From positions 124,001 to 188,000 of the IMG/VR virus record IMGVR_UViG_3300020172_006270: a DNA stretch of 64,000 nucleotides. One strand, given 5' to 3'. This document shows positions 8,561 through 16,315 of the stretch, one piece after another; position 1 is the stretch's first letter; every line of letters starts with the position of its first letter. The translations under genes and the position numbers were made by a program. Origin of the DNA: a virus. The notes beneath the pieces were generated by a model. The model was not told the origin of the DNA. It was given only the letters and a program-made list of their open reading frames with translations, and searched no databases.

Positions 8561-9291
8561 AGGTTCTTCTTTCCAAGTTTGCTGGCTGCATAGCAAGTCT
8601 GCGTATATCCTTCGAGGCTTTCACCGCAGTCTGCCCACCAACCGTCAATCTTGTGGGCATGGAGTTTTCCAATATTCAAGTAACGGTTGTTGAGATCGGT
8701 GATTTCGAGTTCATTACGTTTGGATGGCTTGAGTGTTCTGATGTAATCCCACACTCCTCCATCGTACATATACAACCCTGTTGCAATCAAGTTGGACTTC
8801 GGCTCTTTTGGCTTTTCTTCGATGCCAATTACCTTGCCTGCTGCGTCCGTTTCGACTACGCCATAACACTCTGGATGTTCTACCGGCGTTAAGAAGATGT
8901 GCGCCCCATCTGGGTTTGCCTCGAATTCAGTAACAATCTGAGGGACAGGGTTCTCGTAGATATTGTCGGCCAAGATTACTGCAACTGGCTCGTTGTCGGC
9001 CCACTCCTCGGCCAGCGACAAAGCGTCGGCAATGCCTTTGGCTTCTTTCTGGTATGTGTAGTGAAGATGCTTCAGTCCAAATTCTTCGCCGTTGCCAAGA
9101 ATCCTGAGAAATTCACCAGCGGCGTTGCCGCCACATACCAAAAGAATGTCTTTAATGCCGCTGCCCACCAGCGTTTGAATCGGCCAATAAATCATGGGTC
9201 GATCATACACTGGCAATAAGCATTTGTTGGTTACTTTTGTCAAAGGATGAAGTCTCGTCCCCATCCCGCCTGCTAAAATAATGCCTTTCAT
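8557..9291 (-). CDS. rfbA: Glucose-1-phosphate thymidylyltransferase (RfbA/RmlA-type)
   Basis: 244 aa, the short form of the family. It makes dTDP-glucose from dTTP and glucose-1-phosphate, the first step to rhamnose-type sugars. Visible: the nucleotide-binding signature GGMGTRLHPLTKVTNKCLLP (residues 8-27), YDRPMIYWPIQTL, GxCYGVVE-like HPECYGVVETD, and EEKPKEPKSN. The start follows CGGAGAAAACAG. It forms a two-gene unit with the glycosyltransferase downstream. No rmlB/C/D is visible here, so the product may enter a host pathway. Confidence 0.92.
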   Translation of the reverse strand: MKGIILAGGMGTRLHPLTKVTNKCLLPVYDRPMIYWPIQTLVGSGIKDILLVCGGNAAGEFLRILGNGEEFGLKHLHYTYQKEAKGIADALSLAEEWADNEPVAVILADNIYENPVPQIVTEFEANPDGAHIFLTPVEHPECYGVVETDAAGKVIGIEEKPKEPKSNLIATGLYMYDGGVWDYIRTLKPSKRNELEITDLNNRYLNIGKLHAHKIDGWWADCGESLEGYTQTCYAASKLGKKNL

Positions 9292-9360
9292 TCTGTTTTC
9301 TCCGATAAAAGGGTGGACAGAATAAAGGAGTGTTCAAAAACAAAATCCAAATGACACAAC

Positions 9361-9387
9361 TATATAACTCTTGAAGGACACTTCAAG
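9361..9387 (+). promoter_or_regulatory. TATATA box and inverted repeat before a secreted-protein gene
   Basis: TATATA at 9361-9366, followed by the perfect inverted repeat CTTGAA-6 nt-TTCAAG (9370-9387). The repeat could be an operator or a leader stem-loop for the gene starting at 9416. Confidence 0.35.
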
Positions 9388-9415
9388 ACACACTTTTTTG
9401 CACATGGAGGGCATA

Positions 9416-9922
9416 GTGAAACACTTATTGGTTCTATTGGCATTGCTTGTACCAAGCATCTTTATGCCACAAATTGCTAGTGCGGCAAACGCAGAGGCGA
9501 CAATAGAGAAGGAAATCGAACTCAAATCAACAGCACAAAGAACGATTGATTGGGTCGATTCTCATCGAGATGCCGTTCGAGAGGCATCAGGCGTATCTCT
9601 TTTAGAAGACCTTGGCAATGGTAAGTTTAAGGTCCGTAGAGATTCCAGCAAGGGGGTCTTCATCTGGATCAGCAAAGAGACAATTGAAAAGAAACCAGAT
9701 GGCAGTTTTGTCTTTAAGTCTACTATGGTTGAATCTATTGAGGGTGGAATAGAATATTCCAAATCCGAAGTTACAATCAAAGACATTAAAGGCGGCGTTA
9801 GCATCAAAATCAAAACGTCTACTGGCATCAATAACCGACGTGTCACATCAGGACAGCTTCGGATTGACACCAATGTTCATCTCAACAGAGTGAAAAGACT
9901 GTTAGAAGAAAACATCCGTTAA
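9416..9922 (+). CDS. Exported protein of unknown function
   Basis: 168 aa from a GTG at 9416, five bases after GGAGG. The ATG at 9404 overlaps that ribosome site and an earlier one (9371) sits in the inverted repeat, so GTG is preferred. The N-terminus is a clear signal peptide: VKH, a hydrophobic core LLVLLALLVPSIFM, then a cleavage region QIASA/ANA. The mature part is beta-rich and charged with no recognised motif. It is exported, perhaps to the periplasm. A strong terminator follows. Confidence 0.75.
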   Translation: MKHLLVLLALLVPSIFMPQIASAANAEATIEKEIELKSTAQRTIDWVDSHRDAVREASGVSLLEDLGNGKFKVRRDSSKGVFIWISKETIEKKPDGSFVFKSTMVESIEGGIEYSKSEVTIKDIKGGVSIKIKTSTGINNRRVTSGQLRIDTNVHLNRVKRLLEENIR

Positions 9923-9927
9923 ACAAA

Positions 9928-9955
9928 AAAGGCCCCGGTAAAAACCGGGGCCTTT
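9928..9955. terminator. Bidirectional rho-independent terminator
   Basis: 12-bp perfect stem AAAGGCCCCGGT / ACCGGGGCCTTT with an AAAA loop. A-runs and T-runs on both sides serve the plus gene ending at 9922 and the minus gene ending at 9960. Confidence 0.9.
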
Positions 9956-9959
9956 CTCT

Positions 9960-10793
9960 TTATGCTGCCGCTTCTGAGGTTTGTAATCTTGGTTCTTCGC
10001 CAAAGAAGATTACTCCTGGTCTGTTTACCACTTTGTTAAATGGCGGCATATCCAGTTCTGCGTATTCGGTACGCTCAAAGAACAAACTGTCGGTGGGTTC
10101 GGTTCTTGCCTTGTGCTTAGGCGGCAACTGATCCATTTCTTCAACAGTAAATGGCTTCATGGTCTTCTTGCGTTGTACGAATGTGCCTCGCTTAAAGAAT
10201 GCAGGATAGTCATTCCAGTTGATTCCTTTTTCTTTCCACAGCATTTCTTGCATCTGTGGGCCGTTCTTGTTTTCAACCTGTTTGTGGCTGAAGTAAGTAC
10301 GAGCCGCCATCGAGATGCTGTTCTTGGTTGCGTCGTGTTCTCTCCACAAGAAAGCGTTGGCACCTTCCATAGCGTTTGGAACACACCATACTCGACAGTC
10401 AAACGTCGGCATCTTGGCCGAATATTCTTCTGGCAAGTATTTGGGCAGGTTCTTGTTGAAATACACCGACTGCATAGCTGCCAAGATGGAGAGCATTTTG
10501 CTTACCCTTCCATCAAAGAAGATTTCGCAGTCGAAGTCCGCAGCAAACCACCCAAGGGTGATCTCATCAGACTGAGTATATCCGCAACTTGCGTTCGTCT
10601 CTTGCACCAAGTATTTGGTGCTATCAATCATGAGCCTTGACATGCGCTCATCATATGGCCGTTTGAGGCCCTTGCAAAAACTGTGAAATGCCCGGCCATC
10701 AAGCCGTGCAATGACCGGCAGCAAGGGCATCAGTTTTCGCCCCGCTTCGCTCATCTCGTACAGTTTCATTCGGTCGCCAAAGTCGTCTTTCAT
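9960..10793 (-). CDS. Thg1-like 3'-5' polymerase (tRNA-His guanylyltransferase family)
   Basis: 277 aa. N-terminal DDFGDRMKLYE and the catalytic RLDGRAFHSF (residues 30-39), with YTQSDEITL (72-80), match the Thg1/TLP family. The metal-binding acids are D32 and D76/E77. Members add nucleotides in the 3'-5' direction, either G-1 of tRNA-His or repair of 5'-truncated tRNAs. The gene overlaps the end of the upstream gene by 95 nt, but the family start is well matched at 10793 (GGAAAG upstream). No tRNA gene is seen in this window, so the substrate would be host tRNA or tRNAs elsewhere in the phage. Confidence 0.9.
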   Translation of the reverse strand: MKDDFGDRMKLYEMSEAGRKLMPLLPVIARLDGRAFHSFCKGLKRPYDERMSRLMIDSTKYLVQETNASCGYTQSDEITLGWFAADFDCEIFFDGRVSKMLSILAAMQSVYFNKNLPKYLPEEYSAKMPTFDCRVWCVPNAMEGANAFLWREHDATKNSISMAARTYFSHKQVENKNGPQMQEMLWKEKGINWNDYPAFFKRGTFVQRKKTMKPFTVEEMDQLPPKHKARTEPTDSLFFERTEYAELDMPPFNKVVNRPGVIFFGEEPRLQTSEAAA

Positions 10794-11028
10794 TTTCTTT
10801 CCGGTGCTTGTGGTAGCCCGCCTCCATCAAATTTCTGGCACATTCTCCAAACAAATCAGCACCAACCGTGTCCCCGATGTGGGTCGCCAGCACGGTAAAC
10901 TCAACGGCGACGTGATACGCTTGGTCGCCGTGTTCATTGACAAGCTCAACAGCCTTGGGGTTCACGAGAAAATCCTCAGAGGAAAGAATTAGATCGAGCC
11001 ACTTTAGAAAAGACTCGCCAATTTGCAA
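10699..11028 (-). CDS. Small helical protein overlapping the Thg1-like gene
   Basis: 109 aa from a TTG at 11028. The ribosome site is poor there; a GTG at 10965, 8 nt after GAGG, is an alternative start. The first 75 residues look like a real helical protein (NPKAVELVNEHGDQAYHVAV...). The last 30 are encoded in the bases that also encode the start of Thg1 and look biased by that overlap. Function unknown. Confidence 0.45.
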   Translation of the reverse strand: MQIGESFLKWLDLILSSEDFLVNPKAVELVNEHGDQAYHVAVEFTVLATHIGDTVGADLFGECARNLMEAGYHKHRKENERRLWRPNETVRDERSGAKTDALAAGHCTA

Positions 11029-11031
11029 CCC

Positions 11032-11514
11032 TCAAGTTGTCTTTCTCACGATCCAGGCATAAGGAGCAATGCCGCATTCGTGACAGTAGTACAGATGATG
11101 TTGTAACCAATGAGATCGAAAACTCGCCTTTGTCCACCATCCGGTATATCCCAATGTATTAACGCAAAAGAATTCTTTCGGATTCCTTTCGGCAATCAAG
11201 TAATAATGGCCTTCGAGTTTTTCTTTGAAGATAAAAGCTGATTTCATTATGACGGCTCGTCCCGCCTTTAACGCATCATCTATTACTTGAATATTTGGGT
11301 TAGATCGAGGGGTTATTTTGATCCCATCTATGCTGTACAGTGATTCGACAAAGCAACTTAAATCAGTTCCATCAGGCTTGCAGTTGCAATGCTCCATCCA
11401 GTAATTATAACGTGTTGCGTAAGTGGCTTTTTTGCCAAGCCATTTTTCCAAGTTCAGCAGAGCAACGGGGCCGCATGAGTGTTCGTTCCGTTGGTTTATC
11501 CATCGGGTCTTCAT
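11032..11514 (-). CDS. C39-like papain-fold cysteine peptidase
   Basis: 160 aa. Q8 and C14 in NQRNEHSCGPVALLN match the oxyanion Gln and catalytic Cys of C39-type bacteriocin-processing peptidases. A later EGHYYLIAER...FFCVN supplies His and Asn/Asp candidates. There is no transporter domain, so this is a stand-alone peptidase. The start has no Shine-Dalgarno but has TAAATA exactly 4 nt before the ATG. It is a possible processing or anti-host protease. Confidence 0.7.
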   Translation of the reverse strand: MKTRWINQRNEHSCGPVALLNLEKWLGKKATYATRYNYWMEHCNCKPDGTDLSCFVESLYSIDGIKITPRSNPNIQVIDDALKAGRAVIMKSAFIFKEKLEGHYYLIAERNPKEFFCVNTLGYTGWWTKASFRSHWLQHHLYYCHECGIAPYAWIVRKTT

Positions 11515-11518
11515 GCCC

Positions 11519-11524
11519 TATTTA
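11519..11524 (-). promoter_or_regulatory. TAAATA box 4 nt before ATG (leaderless-type late promoter)
   Basis: Minus-strand TAAATA, then GGGC, then the ATG of the C39-like peptidase. It lies inside the end of the upstream gene. Part of a recurring class in this window. Confidence 0.55.
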
Positions 11525-12292
11525 TGACTGAGCATTGTATTGAGCCAAAAATTGTGGCACCAATTGCATGATTTGATCGTGCGGATTTTCGTGGTTATAG
11601 CCAAATCTATTGACATTTTTTTGCCAAACTTCAGGCTTTGCAAAACCGCTGAAGTAATTCTTATGGGTTGTGGTGAACCCCGGCTTGTCCAATATTGATT
11701 GTGCTTTGGTTAAATCGAATGGTTCGCCGGGGAAGTTTTTGGCATACAAATAGGCCATTTGTCTGGCGTGCGCTCGAACCTCTCCGGGATTGCTCATGTA
11801 TTGCATCGCCATGCGGTGCTTATCGTCGCCTTCCCAATCGTTTGAATCATATTCTGCACCCACATTGTAAATGTGTTCTGCTTCATGGTGCATTGCCGAT
11901 TTAAGAGTTGCCAAATGTGCATCAACATCTTCTATGCTCTTGGCATAGTTGAAAGGATACATATTGATGACAAAGCCCTCGAACTTGCCGTTGTTGTGAA
12001 CGGTATCGGCAGCATTGTGGCCCAGCTTGAGTTTGAATTGAACTCGTTGACCAGCAATATCAGCGGGGAAGATGTTGGGCAGCACAAATTCGCCGTTTTG
12101 AACAGCGTCTTGCGGCCAAACTTGTCTGACGTAGTTCGTATACGTCTGATTTGGCTGACCGGCCTGCATGTCTCTCTTTTTGAGAGCGGTGGCCTTGTCA
12201 AGAATATCTTCAAGAAAACGTGCGACTTGAATCTCAACGATGTGTTGAGATTCTTGAAGATTTAGCCAATGATGAAATGAAAACTTCCCCAT
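11522..12292 (-). CDS. Capsid-targeting-like N-terminus on a zincin metalloprotease-like protein
   Basis: 256 aa. Begins MGKFSFHHWLNLQES: the F-x-x-W-L-x-L-x-E module, with LQE as the predicted cut site. Residues 136-140 are HEAEH, an HExxH zinc site, and E171 in NPGEVRAHA is a good third ligand. The surroundings are helical. It is expressed from a box inside a terminator hairpin with no Shine-Dalgarno. I infer a head-packaged protease delivered with the DNA. Confidence 0.7.
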   Translation of the reverse strand: MGKFSFHHWLNLQESQHIVEIQVARFLEDILDKATALKKRDMQAGQPNQTYTNYVRQVWPQDAVQNGEFVLPNIFPADIAGQRVQFKLKLGHNAADTVHNNGKFEGFVINMYPFNYAKSIEDVDAHLATLKSAMHHEAEHIYNVGAEYDSNDWEGDDKHRMAMQYMSNPGEVRAHARQMAYLYAKNFPGEPFDLTKAQSILDKPGFTTTHKNYFSGFAKPEVWQKNVNRFGYNHENPHDQIMQLVPQFLAQYNAQS

Positions 12293-12316
12293 GACGTTAT
12301 TTACGTCATGGGGAAG
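12284..12316 (-). terminator. Terminator hairpin with late promoter box and start codon embedded
   Basis: A perfect 14-bp stem (CTTCCCCATGACGT / ACGTCATGGGGAAG) with a 5-nt loop, followed on the minus strand by TTTT. It terminates the gene ending at 12322. The minus-strand loop region contains TAAATA (12298-12303), and the 3' arm contains the ATG (12292) and first codons of the next gene. Confidence 0.75.
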
Positions 12317-12321
12317 CGAAA

Positions 12322-13404
12322 TTACTCGGTCATTGCAGCAACGCCGTCTTTATATCCTTCGCTGGTCATAATGCCAGACGGGGACCAGCCAGGACCAACG
12401 ATCCATTCCAACCACCGATCAGCCGACATTGGCTCGGCTGCGCCCCACGGCGGGGAGTTGGCCATCCATTCGGCCAAAATACGAGGGTCTGAGAATGCCG
12501 GGGAAATTGGCGATCCTTCCGATACTGTTTCCCAAATCTGGTACGCCTCACCAGCAGGCGGTTCTTCTTTCACCCAATCTTCAGCCCATTGTTCAGCCTC
12601 GGCAGGTTGCCAGATTGAACCATGACCATTGCATACGTCACATTTAACGGTGTATCCTTCACGTTTGCATCTTGCCTCGATACAAACGTGACAGTTGATG
12701 GAATCGTGACCGAAACCACCAATGCTCCATCCGTTCACTTCTTCAGGTGTAGGCATATATCCATTTGGGAATGGAAGCCAAGGTCCGTTATGTTCCTCTG
12801 CGGCCTTTTCCCAAAAGATCGTGCCGTCGCCTTCAGGACGACCCGCTTCTTCCCACAAGTAATATGCACGGGTGCGGATATATTCCTCCAATGGAATATC
12901 CTTCAACCGTCTGCGAGTGAAGTCGTACAATCGCTCTGCCTCAACTAATGCAGCAACATCTGCGGCATTCAAGTGATGGTTCCATTGCTGGTTCCACATT
13001 TCCAGTAGTCGATTGCATTCTCGTTCAATGGCTTGCTCACGAGTATATCGACCATTCTCGGTGTAGTAGCACGTCTTGCCGGTGCGGGTTGAACGAAAAC
13101 CAGGATGAAACTCTAGGGCAGTTCCAGCGGCAGCTTCACGAATGGAGCGATCTACCTGATGCTCTACGAAGGCTTTTAGAGCGGGAGTTTCAGGCGTAAG
13201 CAATTCGCTGCCATAGGCAATGGGATCGAACTTTGAGTTTCCATACCATTGCTCTTTGTACAAGTGTGCCATTGTGCTGTATCCTGTTCCATCACAAACA
13301 GCACAACTGTGCGAATGCTTGTAGTATGGATTAAGATAGCCTTCCCACGTCTTGTCCAAAGGCCAATCAAAGCTCGTGGCTACACGTTTTACTTCACGAC
13401 CCAC
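12322..13404 (-). CDS. Zinc-ribbon protein with DnaJ-like CxxCxGxG repeats
   Basis: 360 aa from a GTG at 13404 preceded by AGGAGA; an ATG at 13464 lies inside the upstream gene. CAVCDGTGY near the N-terminus and CDVCNGHGS near residue 265 match the CxxCxGxG zinc repeat of DnaJ, with CHVC about 15 residues before the second. Between them are long helices. Zinc binding and protein or RNA contact are inferred. It lies 11 nt downstream of an AAA+ ATPase and is probably its functional partner. Confidence 0.6.
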   Translation of the reverse strand: MGREVKRVATSFDWPLDKTWEGYLNPYYKHSHSCAVCDGTGYSTMAHLYKEQWYGNSKFDPIAYGSELLTPETPALKAFVEHQVDRSIREAAAGTALEFHPGFRSTRTGKTCYYTENGRYTREQAIERECNRLLEMWNQQWNHHLNAADVAALVEAERLYDFTRRRLKDIPLEEYIRTRAYYLWEEAGRPEGDGTIFWEKAAEEHNGPWLPFPNGYMPTPEEVNGWSIGGFGHDSINCHVCIEARCKREGYTVKCDVCNGHGSIWQPAEAEQWAEDWVKEEPPAGEAYQIWETVSEGSPISPAFSDPRILAEWMANSPPWGAAEPMSADRWLEWIVGPGWSPSGIMTSEGYKDGVAAMTE

Positions 13405-13414
13405 GGTCGATCTC

Positions 13415-14722
13415 CTATTTGTTGTTGAATGAATTCTGAGCGGAATGAATAGCCTGCCAGTCACGCTGATAAGTTCCGTCTAGCAATCGGTCCCCACCAG
13501 CAAGATAGCTGCGAACAATACGAGGGTCACTCACACCCATCTCGGTTGCCAGTTGAATTGCTGGGGCAATCCACTCTTGCCGTCCACCCTTCTCTCGAAC
13601 TTCTTTATCGAGAATCTGCAACAGCACAGCTTGGCTAGGACGTGGGAAATACACCTGCGTCACACACCGGCTGGACAAAGCACCCGCTTCTGTTCCATCG
13701 CTGCCCATCATCTTGTCGAATAGGGCCTTATTGTTGACAGAGCAGATGAACAGCACTTTGACTGAACGAAGTTGGTTGACTCGGAAGTTGACCTTTCGGA
13801 TTTCACCACGGTCGTCCAGAGCGCCCAGCCAAATTTTCAGTGCTTCAGGATCGGCCTTTTCAGCCTCTTCCATGAAGACCAGCGGCGGGATTTCGTTCAG
13901 GTCATTGAAGAATAGCTTCTCCAACCCTGCCTTAGTGGTGCTGGTTGCGTCCAGCTTCAATACGGCATCGGCCCCGAACATGCTTTCCAATGCGAACATG
14001 GTGGTCGTCTTGCCGCACCCGGCGTGACCAAACAATACAGCGTGGTTACGGCTTTCACCGTTTGTTTCCTGCGCCCGCTTGATGTTGCTGAGGATGATGC
14101 GAGTTTGGGCATTGACACCATACAGGTTCTTCCATGCCGGGTGTTCGGCAAGGTGATTGTCGCTTTCTCGGCCCAATAGTTCGGGCGGCACAACCAATTG
14201 ATCCCACTTCTTGGCGGGGCCAAATAGTCCGACCGTGCGAACGCCACCCAGGATTTGGGTGAGCATACCATCCAATACACCCTCGAAGCCTTCAGGTTGA
14301 GGCAGTGGAGTCGTAGCGATGGCGTCCGGGTCAAGTTCGGCTTCTGGCTGCACTGGTTGAGCCAATTGGACTACAGGAGCAGTGGCAGCAGGCACAACAT
14401 TTTGTCCGACCTGAACCGTCCAAGGGAAGGGCTGGAAACGAGTGATGGCCCCGGTCTGTTGGAGCATCGCTTTGATTTCTTCCCACTGCTTATATTCGGC
14501 ATCCTGCCCACGTTCGCCACGCTTCTTCTCGAATGTGATTCGATATTTGAACAGCCAGTTGCCGCTTTCCTGTTGAATGGGCGGCATACGATGCGGAATA
14601 GCTTCCCATGTCTTGCCACGGGTTCCGGCCATTCCACGCTGAAGGATGTATTCGATCTGAGCCTGAATCTTCTCGTCGCCACTTCGCTTGGACAGAACCC
14701 GCTGCAAATACAGAGTGTACAT
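13415..14722 (-). CDS. AAA+ ATPase
   Basis: 435 aa. Residues 1-100 form a distinct N-terminal domain, then an Ala/Pro/Gln linker (about 108-140). The AAA+ core has Walker A GHAGCGKTT (232-240), Walker B PPLVFMEEAE, a sensor-1 region ICSVNN and an arginine-finger candidate in LSSRC. The helical lid follows (IVRSYLAGGDRLL). It resembles RuvB/clamp-loader-type remodelling ATPases, but the precise substrate is unknown. It is read from its own promoter and followed by a zinc-repeat protein. Confidence 0.85.
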   Translation of the reverse strand: MYTLYLQRVLSKRSGDEKIQAQIEYILQRGMAGTRGKTWEAIPHRMPPIQQESGNWLFKYRITFEKKRGERGQDAEYKQWEEIKAMLQQTGAITRFQPFPWTVQVGQNVVPAATAPVVQLAQPVQPEAELDPDAIATTPLPQPEGFEGVLDGMLTQILGGVRTVGLFGPAKKWDQLVVPPELLGRESDNHLAEHPAWKNLYGVNAQTRIILSNIKRAQETNGESRNHAVLFGHAGCGKTTTMFALESMFGADAVLKLDATSTTKAGLEKLFFNDLNEIPPLVFMEEAEKADPEALKIWLGALDDRGEIRKVNFRVNQLRSVKVLFICSVNNKALFDKMMGSDGTEAGALSSRCVTQVYFPRPSQAVLLQILDKEVREKGGRQEWIAPAIQLATEMGVSDPRIVRSYLAGGDRLLDGTYQRDWQAIHSAQNSFNNK

Positions 14723-14841
14723 GGTTGCTCCACAGATTTGATTGACGCATCACTGATCGACCAAGCCCTAGAGAGTCAGATGGTCGTTTGGTTCACTGCG
14801 ACAGACGAAAATATTCGGAGGCAAAATATGCCGTGGTTCAG

Positions 14842-14870
14842 ATTATACCACGGGGGAGCAGACTTGTAAA
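14842..14870 (-). promoter_or_regulatory. Sigma-70-like promoter for the AAA+ operon
   Basis: Minus strand: TTTACA (14865-14870), 17-nt spacer, TATAAT (14842-14847, consensus). The 5' leader to 14722 is about 110 nt. The 217-nt gap at 14723-14939 holds only this promoter, the leader and the terminator at 14888. Confidence 0.8.
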
Positions 14871-14887
14871 ATCGGCTGTAAATAAAA

Positions 14888-14913
14888 ACAGCACCCGAAT
14901 ATCCGGGTGCTGT
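14888..14913 (-). terminator. Rho-independent terminator
   Basis: 10-bp stem ACAGCACCCG / CGGGTGCTGT with a 6-nt loop, followed on the minus strand by TTTTTATT. It ends the transcript of the gene at 14940-15458 just before the next promoter. Confidence 0.85.
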
Positions 14914-14939
14914 TGTCGTTCTTCGTATTGACTTGGATA

Positions 14940-15458
14940 TTAGCCCAAGATAATCTCAACGCCATCCAACGGGTCTTCCGTCAAAAGAACCTCGGCGGGC
15001 TTCTTTTGAGAAAGGTCCGTATTGTCGTTGATCGGCTGCTGACCCGGCTCTGCAACCACTCTCTCGATCTTGCCGTGTTGAGTGATGCAATCAGGCTGGT
15101 CTAGCAATAGTTGGCGCTCATTAGCCATAGCTTCGTCCTCCAGTAATTGTTCTTGTTTGGCTCGGTGTTCCATTAGTTCCACATGAGTCATTTTTGGAAC
15201 TACTTCTTCAACTAACTTGAGAAGGTTCATTGGCGAACCAACCCATTGCAGATAGTAGCTGTCTCCCTGGAACCGACATCCAGGTTTGTTTTTGGGAGAA
15301 ATCTGACGAACCCCTGAATCTGTCGGCTTCGGCAGCTTCAAATCGCCCTCAGTATTGTTCTCGTAAATGTAAACGCCTGTGCCACTCATGTCGTTCTTCA
15401 GCTTCTCAGCGTGCATTTCCCGACGCTCGTAGCGGCTCAATCTTGGTGAATTTCTCAT
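14940..15458 (-). CDS. Unknown acidic protein (172 aa)
   Basis: ATG at 15458, 8 nt after AAAGGAAAGG. The start is basic (MRNSPRLSRYERREMHAEKL), the centre contains a small beta domain (GCRFQGDSYYLQWVGSPMNLLKLVEE) and the rest is a long acidic helix and a disordered tail. No family recognised. Bracketed by its own TATATA box and terminator, so it is a single-gene unit. Confidence 0.65.
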   Translation of the reverse strand: MRNSPRLSRYERREMHAEKLKNDMSGTGVYIYENNTEGDLKLPKPTDSGVRQISPKNKPGCRFQGDSYYLQWVGSPMNLLKLVEEVVPKMTHVELMEHRAKQEQLLEDEAMANERQLLLDQPDCITQHGKIERVVAEPGQQPINDNTDLSQKKPAEVLLTEDPLDGVEIILG

Positions 15459-15481
15459 TTCGGCCTTTCCTTTAAGCAGAG

Positions 15482-15487
15482 TATATA
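15482..15487 (-). promoter_or_regulatory. TATATA box before the 172-aa gene
   Basis: TATATA located 23 nt before the ATG at 15458, at a distance compatible with a short leader carrying the ribosome site. Confidence 0.35.
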
Positions 15488-15563
15488 ATTCAAGGGGTTG
15501 GATTTTCTCCAAATTCCTCAATATTATAGTATGGCAATCTCGCCATTTTTTTCGGAGGCAATC

Positions 15564-15899
15564 ATGAAGAATAAAGTTAAGACACCGCCTAAGTGGACTG
15601 CGGTGTATCCTCAAGGCAGTAAAGAGGGCGACGAAGAACAAGGATTCTTCATCGCTTTGGCTCGTAGTCCAAAATGGCAATGGCGATCAACCGCTCAACT
15701 TGCAAAAGAAGCAAAATTGTCCAAAGAACGGGTTGATGAAATCTTGAATAAGTATTGGAAGAAAGGCATGGTCTTCCAAAACCCAGCCAATGAAGACCAA
15801 TGGGGTTATTGGGAACGGGTTCCTGAGATGTTGCCAGTTGAAGAAGAGTCGATTACGTCCAAGGACCATAACGACCGCATCAACAAGGTTAAGGGCTAA
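15564..15899 (+). CDS. Small winged-helix-like protein
   Basis: 111 aa, ATG 7 nt after CGGAGG. Basic N-terminus, then a helical pair fitting a winged helix-turn-helix: WRSTAQLAKEAKLSKERVDE, followed by ILNKYWKKGMVFQNPANEDQ as the wing. Probable DNA-binding regulator. It has its own terminator. Confidence 0.65.
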   Translation: MKNKVKTPPKWTAVYPQGSKEGDEEQGFFIALARSPKWQWRSTAQLAKEAKLSKERVDEILNKYWKKGMVFQNPANEDQWGYWERVPEMLPVEEESITSKDHNDRINKVKG

Positions 15900-15902
15900 C
15901 AC

Positions 15903-15933
15903 AAAAACCCCCGCCAAATTGACGGGGGTTTTT
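15903..15933 (+). terminator. Rho-independent terminator
   Basis: 11-bp stem AAAAACCCCCG / CGGGGGTTTTT with a 9-nt loop, directly after the winged-helix gene. Confidence 0.9.
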
Positions 15934-16009
15934 ATAACCCAAGGGAAATGTCTACCCGCCCATGATGCTCAATTGTCCTTGCGGACTAGAGGAGCAGCGG
16001 GTTTGTTAC

Positions 16010-16234
16010 TTACCAAGAGCTATCAGCAGGTGCCTTGCGGCTTGGCTGATGCTTGCCCATTTTCTGGAGAGCATCTGCGGCGGTAGGCATGAAATAACCA
16101 TCTGGATACTGTTGACGAACGTATGCGTCCGGGTAAGCCCAATGTGCAATACCAGCACGCTTTGTGTTTTCGTCTTGCATATACAGAGGCAGTTCTTTCT
16201 TGACTTCGCCTGCCCATTGAATAAATGTCTTCAT
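16010..16234 (-). CDS. Small protein with capsid-targeting-like N-terminus (74 aa)
   Basis: MKTFIQWAGEVKKE at the start fits the F-x-x-W-x-x-E module and is close to the T4 internal-protein start MKTYQEFIAEA. GAGGAAAAAAAT precedes the ATG. The remainder is short, with Tyr/Trp/Pro-rich segments. A packaged small internal protein is inferred. Confidence 0.65.
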   Translation of the reverse strand: MKTFIQWAGEVKKELPLYMQDENTKRAGIAHWAYPDAYVRQQYPDGYFMPTAADALQKMGKHQPSRKAPADSSW

Positions 16235-16315
16235 ATTTTTTTCCTCGTTCTGGTGATTGAGTACACTCGCTTCTTATTATGTATGCGAGCTTTCTCAAAT
16301 TTCGGTGAATAAACG

